NCBI GenBank assembly: GCA_017550425.1
Contig: JAFZPG010000041.1
Coordinates: 1-64,000 of the forward strand
DNA: 64,000 bases
Direction of reading: 5' to 3'
Source: Lachnospiraceae bacterium
GTDB taxonomy: Bacteria; Bacillota; Clostridia; Lachnospirales; Lachnospiraceae
In this document: piece after piece, positions 55,979 through 64,000 of the stretch
Position numbering within the stretch: position 1 is the stretch's first letter
Layout: every line of letters starts with the position of its first letter
Notes under the pieces: model-generated
The model's input: only the letters and a program-made list of their open reading frames with translations
Told to the model about the DNA's origin: nothing
Databases searched by the model: none
Translations under genes and position numbers: made by a program

Positions 55979-57004
55979 TCAGATCAGTTTTACGCCCTTT
56001 TCTCCGGCGATCACCTGACCGACAACATAAGCCTTCTCTCCTGCGCTCTCGAGTGCCTTAACGGTCGCATCGACATCCTTCGGATCGATCGCCAGTACCA
56101 TGCCCAGGCCCATATTGAAGGTGTTATACATGATCTTCTCTTCGATGTCGCCCTTCTTCTGCATAAGCTTGAAGATAGGAAGCACGGGATAACTGTCTTT
56201 CTTGACTTCCGCGCAAACGCCGTCCGGCAACATGCGCGGGATATTCTCGTAGAAACCGCCGCCGGTGATGTGGCTGCAGCCCTTAATGGTGACGCCGCTC
56301 TCTTTCACCGCACGCAATGCCTTCACATAGATACGGGTCGGAGTGATCAGGGTCTCGCCCAGAGTAGCACCCAACTCATCATAATAAGTGTTCAGGGATT
56401 CTTTCGTCATCTCGAATACCTTGCGTACCAGAGAGAAACCGTTGGAATGCACGCCTGTGGATGCAATACCGATGAGGGTATCGCCGGGCTTGATATTCTC
56501 GCCTGTGATCAGATCCTTGCGGTCTACCAGACCTACGGCAAAACCGGCCAGATCATATTCATCTTCCGGCATGAGTCCGGGATGCTCCGCCGTCTCGCCG
56601 CCGATCAGCGCGCAATCCGACTGCACACAACCGTCTGCAACACCCTTGACGATCTGCGCGATCTTCTCGGGATAGTTCTTACCGCAGGCGATATAATCCA
56701 GGAAAAACAAAGGCTCACCGCCGGCACATGCAACGTCGTTGACGCACATCGCAACCGCGTCGATACCGATGGTATCATGTTGATCCATCAAGAAGCAAAG
56801 CTTAACTTTTGTACCGCATCCATCGGTTCCGGACAGAAGTACCGGGTCGTCCATCTCCTTGATCTTTGCCATAGAGAATGCGCCTGAGAAACCGCCGATG
56901 CCGCCCAGAACTTCCGGACGCATGGTCTTTTTGATGTGCTCTTTCATCAGCTCGACCGACTTGTATCCAGCCTCGATGTCTACTCCTGATTTCTTGTAAT
57001 CCAT
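55979..57004 (-). CDS. purM: Phosphoribosylformylglycinamidine cyclo-ligase
   Basis: A 341-residue AIR synthetase. Landmarks are the glycine-rich IGGFSGAFSMA, GTDGCGTKVKLCF, GIDAVAMCVNDVACAGGEPLF and IKGCSHITGGGFYENIPRM. Full length and no missing key residues that I can see. Strong GGAGG site. Second in the purE-M-N-D run. Confidence 0.97.
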   Translation of the reverse strand: MDYKKSGVDIEAGYKSVELMKEHIKKTMRPEVLGGIGGFSGAFSMAKIKEMDDPVLLSGTDGCGTKVKLCFLMDQHDTIGIDAVAMCVNDVACAGGEPLFFLDYIACGKNYPEKIAQIVKGVADGCVQSDCALIGGETAEHPGLMPEDEYDLAGFAVGLVDRKDLITGENIKPGDTLIGIASTGVHSNGFSLVRKVFEMTKESLNTYYDELGATLGETLITPTRIYVKALRAVKESGVTIKGCSHITGGGFYENIPRMLPDGVCAEVKKDSYPVLPIFKLMQKKGDIEEKIMYNTFNMGLGMVLAIDPKDVDATVKALESAGEKAYVVGQVIAGEKGVKLI

Positions 57005-57022
57005 GATAGAACCTCCGTTTGA

Positions 57023-57538
57023 TTATTTCATTTGTTCCATGTATGCTTTGTATCCGATGTTCTCGATCTTTTCTTTCTTCGCGACTACGCCGTCCTTCAG
57101 CTCGTCTTTGTAAGCTACGATCTTCTCGTAGACTGCTTCGTCACTGATCGCGATCATCTTTGCAGCGAGGATGCCTGCATTGGCCGCCCCATCGATCGCG
57201 ACCGTAGCCACGGGAATTCCCGAAGGCATGGATACGATGGAGTACAAAGAGTCAACGCCGGACAATGCTTTCGAATGGATGGGCACGCCGATGACCGGAA
57301 GCGGAAAGATCGCCGCGCACATACCGGGCAGATGCGCTGCTCCGCCTGCGCCCGCGATAATGACCTGAAAGCCTTTATCCTTCGCGGTCTTCGCATAATC
57401 AAAGAAAATATCGGGCATGCGATGCGCCGAAATGATGGTCATTTCGTAATCGATCCCGAATTTCTCCAGCATGTCTGCTGCTTTGCTCATGATAGGCAGA
57501 TCCGAATCACTGCCCATGACAATACCTACTTTTGCCAT
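57023..57538 (-). CDS. purE: N5-carboxyaminoimidazole ribonucleotide mutase
   Basis: A 171-residue class I Pur[22 protein letters not shown] holds the phosphate loop, SAHRMPD the catalytic His and [13 protein letters not shown] the ligand loop. The class I form works with PurK, which is not in this window. It is first in the pur run and starts 30 bases after the gene of unknown function. No separate promoter is obvious. Confidence 0.96.
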   Translation of the reverse strand: MAKVGIVMGSDSDLPIMSKAADMLEKFGIDYEMTIISAHRMPDIFFDYAKTAKDKGFQVIIAGAGGAAHLPGMCAAIFPLPVIGVPIHSKALSGVDSLYSIVSMPSGIPVATVAIDGAANAGILAAKMIAISDEAVYEKIVAYKDELKDGVVAKKEKIENIGYKAYMEQMK

Positions 57539-57567
57539 TTGTAAGCCTCGCTTTCTTTTTGTCAGAG

Positions 57568-58599
57568 TTACAACTTAACGATATGCAGAGTCTCAATTCC
57601 CTGCTTACGTCTGTCCTCCGTATTTTGGATCTGCCGGCGGATCCTGACCACGGGCAGATATTTTTGCATAAATTGCGCGTCATTACGACGCTGCCTGATA
57701 AATGCATCCGAGAGTTTCGCATACAGGCCGCCATAGCCCTGCAGAAATAACGCCGGATGATATTCGACCGCATAAAATGACAGCCGGAACGGAACGGTCC
57801 CCATTTCGGACAATGCTTTCAAAAAGAACGGCAGCTTCAGAACGTTCCCGTTAAAACCGACCGTCTGACCAGACGCATTGTCCATGAGATATGCGATCAC
57901 ATCCGCATAGCGGTTCTCTTCCGGATGCTCCGCGATCTTCTGCATGACGTGTTCATGCGCCTGTTGATCAAACGGTAGTCCGCAGTAGAACATCTCGGGA
58001 TCTTCGCAAAACTGCTCCCACAGATCCCCGGCGTCCGTTTCATACTCAACAAACGAAGCGTCCGGCTTTTGAAAGATCGTATTGTAACGGTGCTCGATGT
58101 ATTCGGTGTCGTAGGTGCGGTGCATGTCCGCGATCATCTCCAGGATCACATCCCCGGAGACCCTGTGCGCCGCGTTCGGACTCTCTTCCAGGATCTCGGA
58201 AACATAACTGTAGACCTCAAGCGCCAGTTCAAAATAGATCAGCTGTCCGCTTTCGTCAAAGATCCCTTCATTCGTCTCGATCCAATCGGCCGTATTATAC
58301 AGTGTTCTGCAATCTGCGCATTCCCGCATCAAAAGCCGCAGAGCCTGTTCGCAGTTTTCAGGAAGCGCTGACTCCGGAGACGAAGCATCGGAATCCGCAA
58401 AGGAATCCTCGAAATCCTCGCCGAATGCCTGATAAAACTTCGAATCCTCCGTCAGGGCCAGCAGGGAAAACAGCGCATGAAAATACCGCAAAAGCGGCTC
58501 TTTTGCATCCTTCGTTTCGTCGCGAAGTTCCGCAATACGCTCTTTCGCCAGAACGAGCCGTTCCATATATACCGGATCGGGAATACGGTCTTCCATCAT
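57568..58599 (-). CDS. Protein of unknown function, 343 residues
   Basis: A soluble, acidic, mainly helical protein with no signal or membrane segment. Recognisable stretches are [38 protein letters not shown] and a C-terminal [20 protein letters not shown]. One Cys pair (CADC) could bind metal but has no partner pair. I do not recognise the family and see no catalytic motif. It lies between the VanZ-family gene and purE on the same strand and may be co-transcribed with both. Start has AAAGGAGG about 11 bases upstream. Confidence 0.7.
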   Translation of the reverse strand: MMEDRIPDPVYMERLVLAKERIAELRDETKDAKEPLLRYFHALFSLLALTEDSKFYQAFGEDFEDSFADSDASSPESALPENCEQALRLLMRECADCRTLYNTADWIETNEGIFDESGQLIYFELALEVYSYVSEILEESPNAAHRVSGDVILEMIADMHRTYDTEYIEHRYNTIFQKPDASFVEYETDAGDLWEQFCEDPEMFYCGLPFDQQAHEHVMQKIAEHPEENRYADVIAYLMDNASGQTVGFNGNVLKLPFFLKALSEMGTVPFRLSFYAVEYHPALFLQGYGGLYAKLSDAFIRQRRNDAQFMQKYLPVVRIRRQIQNTEDRRKQGIETLHIVKL

Positions 58600-58616
58600 G
58601 AAAACGAAGTCCTCCT

Positions 58617-59105
58617 TTACGAGCGTTTGGCGGCGGCGACATCTGCCCGGCTCTTAAACCGGATGTAGCCGACGATCCCGCGGACGATCGCATAAAGAAT
58701 ATACCCCAGCAGCCCGCCGGCGGTATTCAGGATCAGATCGTCCACATCAAAACTTCCCAGCTTAAAACAAAACTGTAGCGTTTCGATCAAAAGGCTGGTA
58801 AATGCGGAGATAAAAAAGCAGACGATGATGTTCGTTCTTTTGGGCACCGCGCAAACGAAAGCGCCGAGCGGCATGAACATGAGGATGTTTCCGAAAATAT
58901 TCAGGAACATGATCCGCGTGCCCAGAATATGGCGTTTGTTCCAATAACGCAGGATCTCTTTAAACGGTTCCAGATTATATCGTGGGGATCCTTCGGAGAC
59001 ATTTTCCATGCGCTGTCCGAAACAGGTCACGTAAAACAAAAGCGCCAGATACAGCAAAAACAGAAGAATAAAAATACGCCTCTTCTTTTTCGATAATCGG
59101 TTCAT
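58617..59105 (-). CDS. VanZ-family membrane protein
   Basis: A 162-residue integral membrane protein with about four helices (IFILLFLLYLALLFYVTCF; FLNIFGNILMFMPLGAFVCA; IIVCFFISAFTSLLIETLQF; LNTAGGLLGYILYAIVRGI). The VanZ signature NIFGNILMFMPLG and SFDVDDLILNTAGGLLGY are clear. VanZ itself gives low-level teicoplanin resistance; most homologues have no known role and this context shows no van genes. No ribosome binding site is visible, so translation may depend on the 50-residue gene whose stop is eight bases upstream. Confidence 0.88.
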   Translation of the reverse strand: MNRLSKKKRRIFILLFLLYLALLFYVTCFGQRMENVSEGSPRYNLEPFKEILRYWNKRHILGTRIMFLNIFGNILMFMPLGAFVCAVPKRTNIIVCFFISAFTSLLIETLQFCFKLGSFDVDDLILNTAGGLLGYILYAIVRGIVGYIRFKSRADVAAAKRS

Positions 59106-59113
59106 TTTAAAAC

Positions 59114-59266
59114 TCAGAACGTGATATTCTTTCGGTTAATGAGCATCTTGGCTCCGTTAACGATAGCGATGACACCGGCAGTAAGACCGGTAACGATAAC
59201 TACAACACCGACGGCAATGCTGCCTGCGCCGGATGCGGTCAATGAACGATATAATTTCTCTCCCAT
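59114..59266 (-). CDS. 50-residue membrane protein
   Basis: MGEKLYRSLTASG... followed by one long hydrophobic stretch (IAVGVVVIVTGLTAGVIAIV) and a basic end. It has a strong AAGGAG site. It lies between pyrE and the VanZ gene. Likely a single-pass or hairpin membrane protein; function unknown. Confidence 0.78.
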   Translation of the reverse strand: MGEKLYRSLTASGAGSIAVGVVVIVTGLTAGVIAIVNGAKMLINRKNITF

Positions 59267-59290
59267 GGTTTTGATCTCCTTCTAAATTTT

Positions 59291-59968
59291 TTATTTCGCG
59301 CCGTATTGCGCATAATACTCATCAATCGCCTTCTTCATGGCATCATCGATGAAGACTTTTCCGTTATAGGGTTTATTGTACAGATGCTCGATCACTTCAT
59401 CCATGGTAACGATGGCGCGGACCTTCATTCCGTACATCTCTTCGATCTCTTCGAAGGAACTCTTCTCACCGGTGCCGCGCTCCTGGCGGTTTACCGATAC
59501 CATCAGACCGCAGACCTTGCACTCGGGAGCGGCCTCCTTGATAATGGGCATGGTCTCCGCGATGGATTTACCGGAGGTGGTCACATCCTCGACCATCATG
59601 ACACGGTCGCCGTCCGCGATCTTACTTCCCAAAAGGATGCCTACATCCCCATGGTCCTTCACTTCTTTACGATTGGAGCAGTAACGGACGTTGGCGCCGT
59701 ACTCCGAAAACAGAGCCATGGAAACGGTCGTTGCCAGCGGGATCCCCTTATAAGCCGGACCGAAAACGATGTCAAAATCGGTACCGAACTCGGTCGCAAT
59801 GGCGTTTGCGTAGTATTTTCCGAGTCGCAGAAGCTGCTCGCCGGTATTGTAGAAACCGGTGTTGATGAAAAACGGGGACTTACGTCCGCTCTTCGTGATA
59901 AACTCACCGAAGCGCAATACCTGGCTGTCCACCATAAACTCGATAAACTCTTCCTTGTAACGTTCCAT
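59291..59968 (-). CDS. pyrE: Orotate phosphoribosyltransferase
   Basis: About 225 residues, converting orotate and PRPP to OMP. The PRPP-binding motif MMVEDVTTSGKSIAE is near residue 130, and ITKSGRKSPFFINTGFY and GPAYKGIPLA are typical. The start at 59968 has GGAGG nine bases upstream; the open frame continues 16 codons further without a signal. A promoter in the pyrD-pyrE gap lets it be expressed alone as well as from the operon. Confidence 0.96.
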   Translation of the reverse strand: MERYKEEFIEFMVDSQVLRFGEFITKSGRKSPFFINTGFYNTGEQLLRLGKYYANAIATEFGTDFDIVFGPAYKGIPLATTVSMALFSEYGANVRYCSNRKEVKDHGDVGILLGSKIADGDRVMMVEDVTTSGKSIAETMPIIKEAAPECKVCGLMVSVNRQERGTGEKSSFEEIEEMYGMKVRAIVTMDEVIEHLYNKPYNGKVFIDDAMKKAIDEYYAQYGAK

Positions 59969-60014
59969 TTGGGATACCTCCGTGAAATAACGATTTGTTG
60001 ATCGCTGCGCAATC

Positions 60015-60044
60015 ATTCTATCACAGAAACCACCGAATTTGCAA
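60015..60044 (-). promoter_or_regulatory. Internal promoter before pyrE
   Basis: Minus strand TTGCAA (60039-60044), 18 bases, TAGAAT (60015-60020), with extended -10 TGA just before it. Confidence 0.65.
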
Positions 60045-60058
60045 GTACTTCCGACGGC

Positions 60059-60970
60059 TTACGCCTCTTTTGCAAGCTTTCCGATGATCTCATTGATATC
60101 TTCACATTTGTGGCGGATCAGGTAGTCTTCGATGCCCTTTGCGACTTCCACGGTCGCGTAGGGATTGAAGAAATTGGCCGTTCCGACGCTGACCGCCGTC
60201 GCGCCTGCCAGCAGGAATTCGAGCGCGTCTGCCGCACAGGCGATGCCACCCATTCCGATGATCGGGATGGAAACCGCGCGGGCTACCTGGTAGACCATGC
60301 GGACCGCTACGGGTTTGATCGCCGGACCGGACAGGCCACCTGTCTTATTTGCCAGGGCAAATGACTGGCGCTCCACGTCGATCTTCATGCCGGTAAGCGT
60401 GTTGATCAGAGACAATGCGTCGGCTCCGCCGGCTTCGGCTGCGCGCGCCATCACGGTGATATCGGTGACGTTCGGCGAAAGCTTCATGATGACAGGCTGC
60501 TTCGCGTGGCTCTTCACCGCGCGTGTGATCGCTTCGACCGCCTTCGGATCCTGGCCGAACGCGATGCCGCCCTCTTTGACATTCGGGCAGGAAATATTGA
60601 TCTCCAGCAGGTCGACCGGCTCATCCGCCAGACGATCTACCACTGCGAGATACTCTTCCGTCGTATGTCCGCAGACATTGACGATCACCTTTGTATCATA
60701 CTGTTTGAGGAACTGCAGGTCACGCTTGCAGAACACTTCCACGCCGGGGTTCTGAAGGCCGATGGCGTTCAGCATGCCGGACGCAGTTTCTACGATCCTG
60801 GGGGTAGGATTGCCGGGCCAGGGTACATTGGCCACGCCCTTCGTAACCACGCCTCCGAGGGCGGACAGGTCGACGAATTCACTGTATTCCATGCCGGAAC
60901 CAAACGTTCCGGACGCTTCAAGCACGGGGTTTTTCAGTTCCACGCCCGCGATATTTACGGATGTCTTCAT
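60059..60970 (-). CDS. pyrD: Dihydroorotate dehydrogenase, catalytic subunit (class 1B)
   Basis: A 303-residue FMN-binding subunit (PyrDB) oxidising dihydroorotate to orotate, with electrons passed via PyrK to NAD+. Landmarks are KNPVLEASGTFGSG, LEINISCPNVKEGG with the catalytic Cys of class 1, and PIIGMGGIACAADALEFLLAGA near the FMN phosphate. Its ATG overlaps the last base of the pyrK stop (TGATG), so the subunits are translationally coupled. Confidence 0.97.
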   Translation of the reverse strand: MKTSVNIAGVELKNPVLEASGTFGSGMEYSEFVDLSALGGVVTKGVANVPWPGNPTPRIVETASGMLNAIGLQNPGVEVFCKRDLQFLKQYDTKVIVNVCGHTTEEYLAVVDRLADEPVDLLEINISCPNVKEGGIAFGQDPKAVEAITRAVKSHAKQPVIMKLSPNVTDITVMARAAEAGGADALSLINTLTGMKIDVERQSFALANKTGGLSGPAIKPVAVRMVYQVARAVSIPIIGMGGIACAADALEFLLAGATAVSVGTANFFNPYATVEVAKGIEDYLIRHKCEDINEIIGKLAKEA

Positions 60971-62403
60971 CAGAGTACCACCTCCGTCGCATCAAAGACG
61001 GGACCGTCTTTGCAGATTCTCTTATTGTGCACCTGCGAGTGGTCGTCCACTTCGACGCTTTGACATACGCAGCCTAAGCAGGCGCCGACGCCGCAGGCCA
61101 TCTTTTCTTCCATGGACACATAGCAGGTAATGTTGTTTTTCTCGGCAAATGCTTTGATCGCGCGTAGCATGGGTGTCGGACCGCAGGCGTAGATCACGTC
61201 GGCAGTCAGGTCGTTTGCTTCGATCGCGTTGAGGACATTGCCCTTCGTGCCTGCGCTGCCGTCTTCCGTCGCTATAACAACGGTTGCGTACGGCGCGAAA
61301 TCCTCGTTCAGGAACAGGACATCGCGGTAACCGAGCACGGCCATGATGTTTTCTTTTGCTATGCCCTGCGCGCTCAGTTTCTTCGCCATCTCGAGCATCG
61401 GAGGGATGCCGATGCCGCCGCCGATCAGGAAGGCTTTCGCATCCGAGCGGGTCGGGAAGCCATTGCCCAGAGGGCCTAAGATCTCGATCGGATCGCCTGC
61501 CTGATATTTGGAAAATGCATCCGTTCCGAAGCCTGCCACGCGGTATACGATACGCAGTGTTCCGGCGAATTTATCGACCTCACAGAGGCTGATGGGACGC
61601 GGCAGCAGGTGCGCGCCGTCGTTGGTATATACGGAAATGAACTGGCCGGCCTTGGCGAAAGCGGCGATGCCGTACGCCTCGATCACCATACTGTAGATGC
61701 CGTCGCAAAGTTTTTCCTGGGAAACCACTTTTGCAGTGATCTTTTGTTTCATCTTATCCTCCTGTCCGAAGAAAAATGCATCCGCCGCCTGCGGTAGGGC
61801 GTCGATCGAAGGGATCGAAATCGTGCCCTTCGGGACGGTGCCGAAGCCGTAGGATGCGTGGATGAAGCGGATGCCGGCGCGGGAAGCGGCCATATAATCC
61901 GCATAGATATCTCCGACATAAATGCTTCGAGTGAGTTTTTCATCCTCGACGACCTTTTTGATGTTGTCCCACTTCGGCAGACCGGTGTCGCCCGCCGCCA
62001 GCTTCCCGTCAAAATACTGCCACATGTTGTGGTGGTTCAAAAAAGACTCGATGTAACCGCATTGGCAATTGCTGACGATGTACAGTTTGTACTTTTTCCT
62101 CAGTTCTGTCAAAGTCTCGACCAGGTTCGGGTAGAGCTCGCCGCCCAGACGCTCCAGCGTTGCGATCTCATTGTCCATCGCGCGCTGAAACAGCGGGGTT
62201 CGTTCCTCCTCGGGCATGTCGGGCAGCAGTTTCTTCGCGATGTCCGGAAGCAACATACCCATGACTCCGTGGATGTCATCCGCGGTCAATGTAAGCGAAA
62301 GGCCGGGATGCTGTGCGAATACCTCGTTCCAGGCCGTCGCCACATGCTCTGCGGAATCCCAAAGCGTTCCGTCCAGGTCAAATAATATACCGTAATTACT
62401 CAT
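60970..62403 (-). CDS. pyrK: HAD phosphatase fused to dihydroorotate dehydrogenase subunit PyrK
   Basis: One open frame of about 477 residues. Residues 1 to about 217 are a HAD hydrolase (LFDLDGTLWDS, IVSNCQ, LPKWDNIKK, YVGDIYADY), all four motifs intact. The rest is PyrK: FAD domain (LLPRPISLCEV, GPLGNGFPT, IGGGIGIPPML) and [2Fe-2S] Cys set (CGVGACLGCVC plus a later Cys). A PyrK-type ATG at 61752 has AGGAGG seven bases upstream, inside the frame, so PyrK may also be made alone. PyrK moves electrons from PyrD to NAD+; the HAD substrate is unknown. Start 62403 (GAGG) preferred over GTG 62409. Confidence 0.9.
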   Translation of the reverse strand: MSNYGILFDLDGTLWDSAEHVATAWNEVFAQHPGLSLTLTADDIHGVMGMLLPDIAKKLLPDMPEEERTPLFQRAMDNEIATLERLGGELYPNLVETLTELRKKYKLYIVSNCQCGYIESFLNHHNMWQYFDGKLAAGDTGLPKWDNIKKVVEDEKLTRSIYVGDIYADYMAASRAGIRFIHASYGFGTVPKGTISIPSIDALPQAADAFFFGQEDKMKQKITAKVVSQEKLCDGIYSMVIEAYGIAAFAKAGQFISVYTNDGAHLLPRPISLCEVDKFAGTLRIVYRVAGFGTDAFSKYQAGDPIEILGPLGNGFPTRSDAKAFLIGGGIGIPPMLEMAKKLSAQGIAKENIMAVLGYRDVLFLNEDFAPYATVVIATEDGSAGTKGNVLNAIEANDLTADVIYACGPTPMLRAIKAFAEKNNITCYVSMEEKMACGVGACLGCVCQSVEVDDHSQVHNKRICKDGPVFDATEVVL

Positions 62404-62415
62404 GTTCACCTCTGT

Positions 62416-62451
62416 AAAAAAGGGAACCGTTTTATGATTTTCGGTTCCCCT
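62416..62451 (-). terminator. Terminator inside the pyr operon, before HAD-pyrK
   Basis: The 8-bp GGGAACCG / CGGTTCCC stem (62422-62429 / 62442-62449, extendable) is followed by a run of six T. It ends about 13 bases before the HAD-pyrK start, between the zinc-ribbon gene and pyrK. A second stem, GCAGCC / GGCTGC, lies just upstream at about 62455-62474. Confidence 0.8.
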
Positions 62452-62474
62452 GGCTCGCAGCCATGACCGGCTGC

Positions 62475-62642
62475 TTATAGATCAAACATATCTTGTATCT
62501 TTTCTTCATCGGTGCGGGTATCTTCCGCGACCCCCTCGATCACAGTGAAAAGAGAATTACACTTATAGCACTGATAGGTGCCGTCCGGATTCTCCATGAT
62601 GAATTTCTCACCACAATAAGGGCAATACTCGGCTCTTTTCAT
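62475..62642 (-). CDS. 55-residue zinc-ribbon protein
   Basis: MKRAEYCPYCGEKF... then CYKCNSLF makes a CPYC / CYKC zinc ribbon, followed by an acidic helical end. GGAGG lies upstream. It sits between pyrF and HAD-pyrK on the same strand. No function is known. Its place in a pyrimidine operon is conspicuous, but it may simply be carried along. Confidence 0.75.
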   Translation of the reverse strand: MKRAEYCPYCGEKFIMENPDGTYQCYKCNSLFTVIEGVAEDTRTDEEKIQDMFDL

Positions 62643-62720
62643 TCTACATTCGCCTCCTTATGGTCAGGTCCCGAACGTAATGATCCGGGAAACATAAGTA
62701 CCAAATTTATGGTAGCACAA

Positions 62721-63659
62721 TTACTTTGCGATGTCAACATGCGCGGCGATATCCGCGATCATATCTTCGGTCGCTTTTCTCGATGCCTGCGCGAAGTTTT
62801 CCGGGCCGAAATCCTTGTATTTGTCGGCCTTATATGCAGCGATGATGCCGCGGGAGGAATTAACGATCGCTCCCAGTCCGTCCTCGTTGAAGTATGGAGC
62901 CAGATCTGCCGCCGTACCGCCCTGTGCGCCGTAACCCGGCACCAGAATATACGCGTGCTTCATGATCTTACGCAGTACCGCGCCCATCTCGGGATAAGTC
63001 GCACCAACGACTGCGCCGACCGCACTGTAACCGTGGCGGCCAATGTATTCAGCGCCCCATTTTTCGACCATCTCACCGACGATCTCGTAGAGCGGGCGTC
63101 CGCCCTCCACGATGCGATCCTGGAACTCACCGCTCGAGGGATTGGATGTTTTTACCAGAACAAAGATGCCTTTGTTCTCTTCCTTGCAGACCTTTACAAA
63201 CGGAAGCACGCCGTCCGAACCGAGATAAGGGTTGACCGTTGCAAAATCTTCGCGGAAGCCGGGCGCAAACGCCTCCCCTGTAAGGGGTGCATGGCCCAGA
63301 TGGCCGATGGCGTAAGCCGCCGATGTCGAACCGATGTCGCCGCGCTTGATATCGCCGATGACGACGAGATCCTTCTCCTTGCAATAGTTGACGGTCTTTA
63401 CGAACGCTTCCACCCCCGGCAGGCCGAACTGCTCATACATCGCGATCTGCGGCTTCACCGCCGGGATCAGGTCATGGACCGCGTCCACGATCGCTTTATT
63501 AAACTGCCAGATGGCTTCCGCCGCTCCTTCCGCCGTAGCGCCGTATTCGGCAAATGCCTTCTCCTTAATGTGCTCGGGAACATAGGCCAGCATCGGATCC
63601 AGTCCGACTACCACCGGCGCTTTCTTCTCTATGATCTTATCGATCAAAATATCGATCAT
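62721..63659 (-). CDS. pyrF: Orotidine 5'-phosphate decarboxylase
   Basis: About 312 residues, of the longer PyrF subfamily (type 2). KAPVVVGLDPMLAYVPEH opens the barrel and VIGDIKRGDIGSTSAAYA holds the catalytic Lys-Asp array; ILVPGYGAQGG binds phosphate. It forms UMP. The start at 63659 is set by AGGAG eight bases upstream (frame open 11 codons more). It follows pyrC. Confidence 0.95.
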   Translation of the reverse strand: MIDILIDKIIEKKAPVVVGLDPMLAYVPEHIKEKAFAEYGATAEGAAEAIWQFNKAIVDAVHDLIPAVKPQIAMYEQFGLPGVEAFVKTVNYCKEKDLVVIGDIKRGDIGSTSAAYAIGHLGHAPLTGEAFAPGFREDFATVNPYLGSDGVLPFVKVCKEENKGIFVLVKTSNPSSGEFQDRIVEGGRPLYEIVGEMVEKWGAEYIGRHGYSAVGAVVGATYPEMGAVLRKIMKHAYILVPGYGAQGGTAADLAPYFNEDGLGAIVNSSRGIIAAYKADKYKDFGPENFAQASRKATEDMIADIAAHVDIAK

Positions 63660-63737
63660 GTCTTTATCTCCTGAATGAATTCTGTTAAACATGTCCGCGC
63701 GGTCTTCTGCCCCTCGCGGATGCCTCTGTAAGGCGTT

Positions 63738-64000
63738 TTAAGCCTTATATACAACGTTTCCGTCCACGATGGTATACATGACCTTTCCGTAGACTTTACG
63801 GCCGTTAAACGGCGTATTGTGTCCTTTCGACACAAAGGTGCCGGCATCGATCGTGTAATGTGCCTCGGGGTCAATGATCGTGATATCCGCCGCCTTACCG
63901 ACGCCGAGCGTTCCGCGGTCGATCTTGAGGATCTGTGCGGGTGCGTAGCTCATGCGCTCCGCCATCTGAAGCGGTGTCAGATATCCCGGACGAACCAGGT
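63738..64000 (-). CDS. pyrC: Dihydroorotase, C-terminal part (cut by window edge)
   Basis: The last 87 or so codons of a minus-strand gene that continues past the right edge. The frame is open to the edge and reads LVRPGYLTPLQMAERMSYAP, then ADITIIDPEAHYTIDA and NTPFNGRKVYGKV. These match the C-terminus of class I (zinc) dihydroorotases. The enzyme closes carbamoyl aspartate to dihydroorotate. The active-site His and metal residues lie outside the window. First of the visible pyr genes. Confidence 0.92.
   Translation of the reverse strand, partial: LVRPGYLTPLQMAERMSYAPAQILKIDRGTLGVGKAADITIIDPEAHYTIDAGTFVSKGHNTPFNGRKVYGKVMYTIVDGNVVYKA

Noticed and set aside
62493..63674. Plus-strand frame of 393 codons opposite pyrF
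   Set aside because: Antisense shadow of pyrF with no homology-like features or promoter.

Overview
The window reads as a stretch of chromosome from a low-to-mid GC Gram-positive anaerobe of class Clostridia, most likely Lachnospiraceae-like. This rests on gene content and order: the priA-def-fmt-rsmB-rlmN-prpC-prkC-rsgA-rpe block, the rimP-nusA-rnpM-ylxQ-infB-rbfA-truB-ribF block, formate-tetrahydrofolate ligase, a PyrDB/PyrK-type dihydroorotate dehydrogenase, a PASTA kinase and a CIRCE operator. It is an inference from families; no 16S gene is present. Nearly every gene is on the minus strand, so the window probably lies on one replichore with minus as the leading strand. The only convincing plus-strand protein gene is a small PH-like protein at 53466-53933. 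I see no insertion sequence, prophage, integron, CRISPR array or rRNA gene. TTG start codons with good ribosome binding sites are common (polA, ftsK, the NlpC/P60 gene, ylxQ, rbfA, a lipoprotein).

Layout from left to right, all minus strand unless stated. 1-183 is a GC-rich non-coding edge. 184-7775 holds tmcAL, the UPF0210/ACT pair, a YycJ-like metallo-beta-lactamase fold protein, coaE, polA and a small zinc-finger membrane protein. 7797-12253 is a small carbohydrate operon (SGNH esterase, GH36 alpha-galactosidase, galactose mutarotase). 12310-23651 is the conserved translation/cell-wall signalling block from rpe back to priA. 23780-30257 holds fhs, ftsK/spoIIIE and a secreted NlpC/P60 endopeptidase with a near-perfect promoter and a WalR-box-like repeat. 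30327-37970 is the nusA-infB operon, whose promoter is followed at once by an intrinsic-terminator-like hairpin. 38201-42135 holds a zinc-ribbon membrane protein, a flotillin/NfeD pair and asd, then a tRNA-Thr(CGT) gene. 42430-46727 encodes a MATE transporter, a lipoprotein with an apparently inactivated NlpC/P60 domain, a TPR/coiled-coil membrane protein and a 47-residue protein.

46839-53186 is the least conventional part: a CIRCE-controlled clpB followed by a glycerol-1-phosphate-dehydrogenase-like gene, a divergent Mur ligase and an ATP-grasp ligase of cyanophycin-synthetase type. These are tightly packed or overlapping and look like one biosynthetic unit of unknown product. It is my best candidate for an undescribed system.

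53999-57538 is a reduced purine cluster (purE-M-N-D). 57568-59266 holds a protein of unknown function, a VanZ-family protein and a 50-residue membrane protein. 59291-64000 is a pyrimidine operon (pyrC-pyrF-zinc ribbon-HAD/pyrK-pyrD-pyrE), in which pyrK is fused in frame behind a HAD phosphatase and an intrinsic terminator sits in the middle of the operon. pyrC is cut by the right edge.
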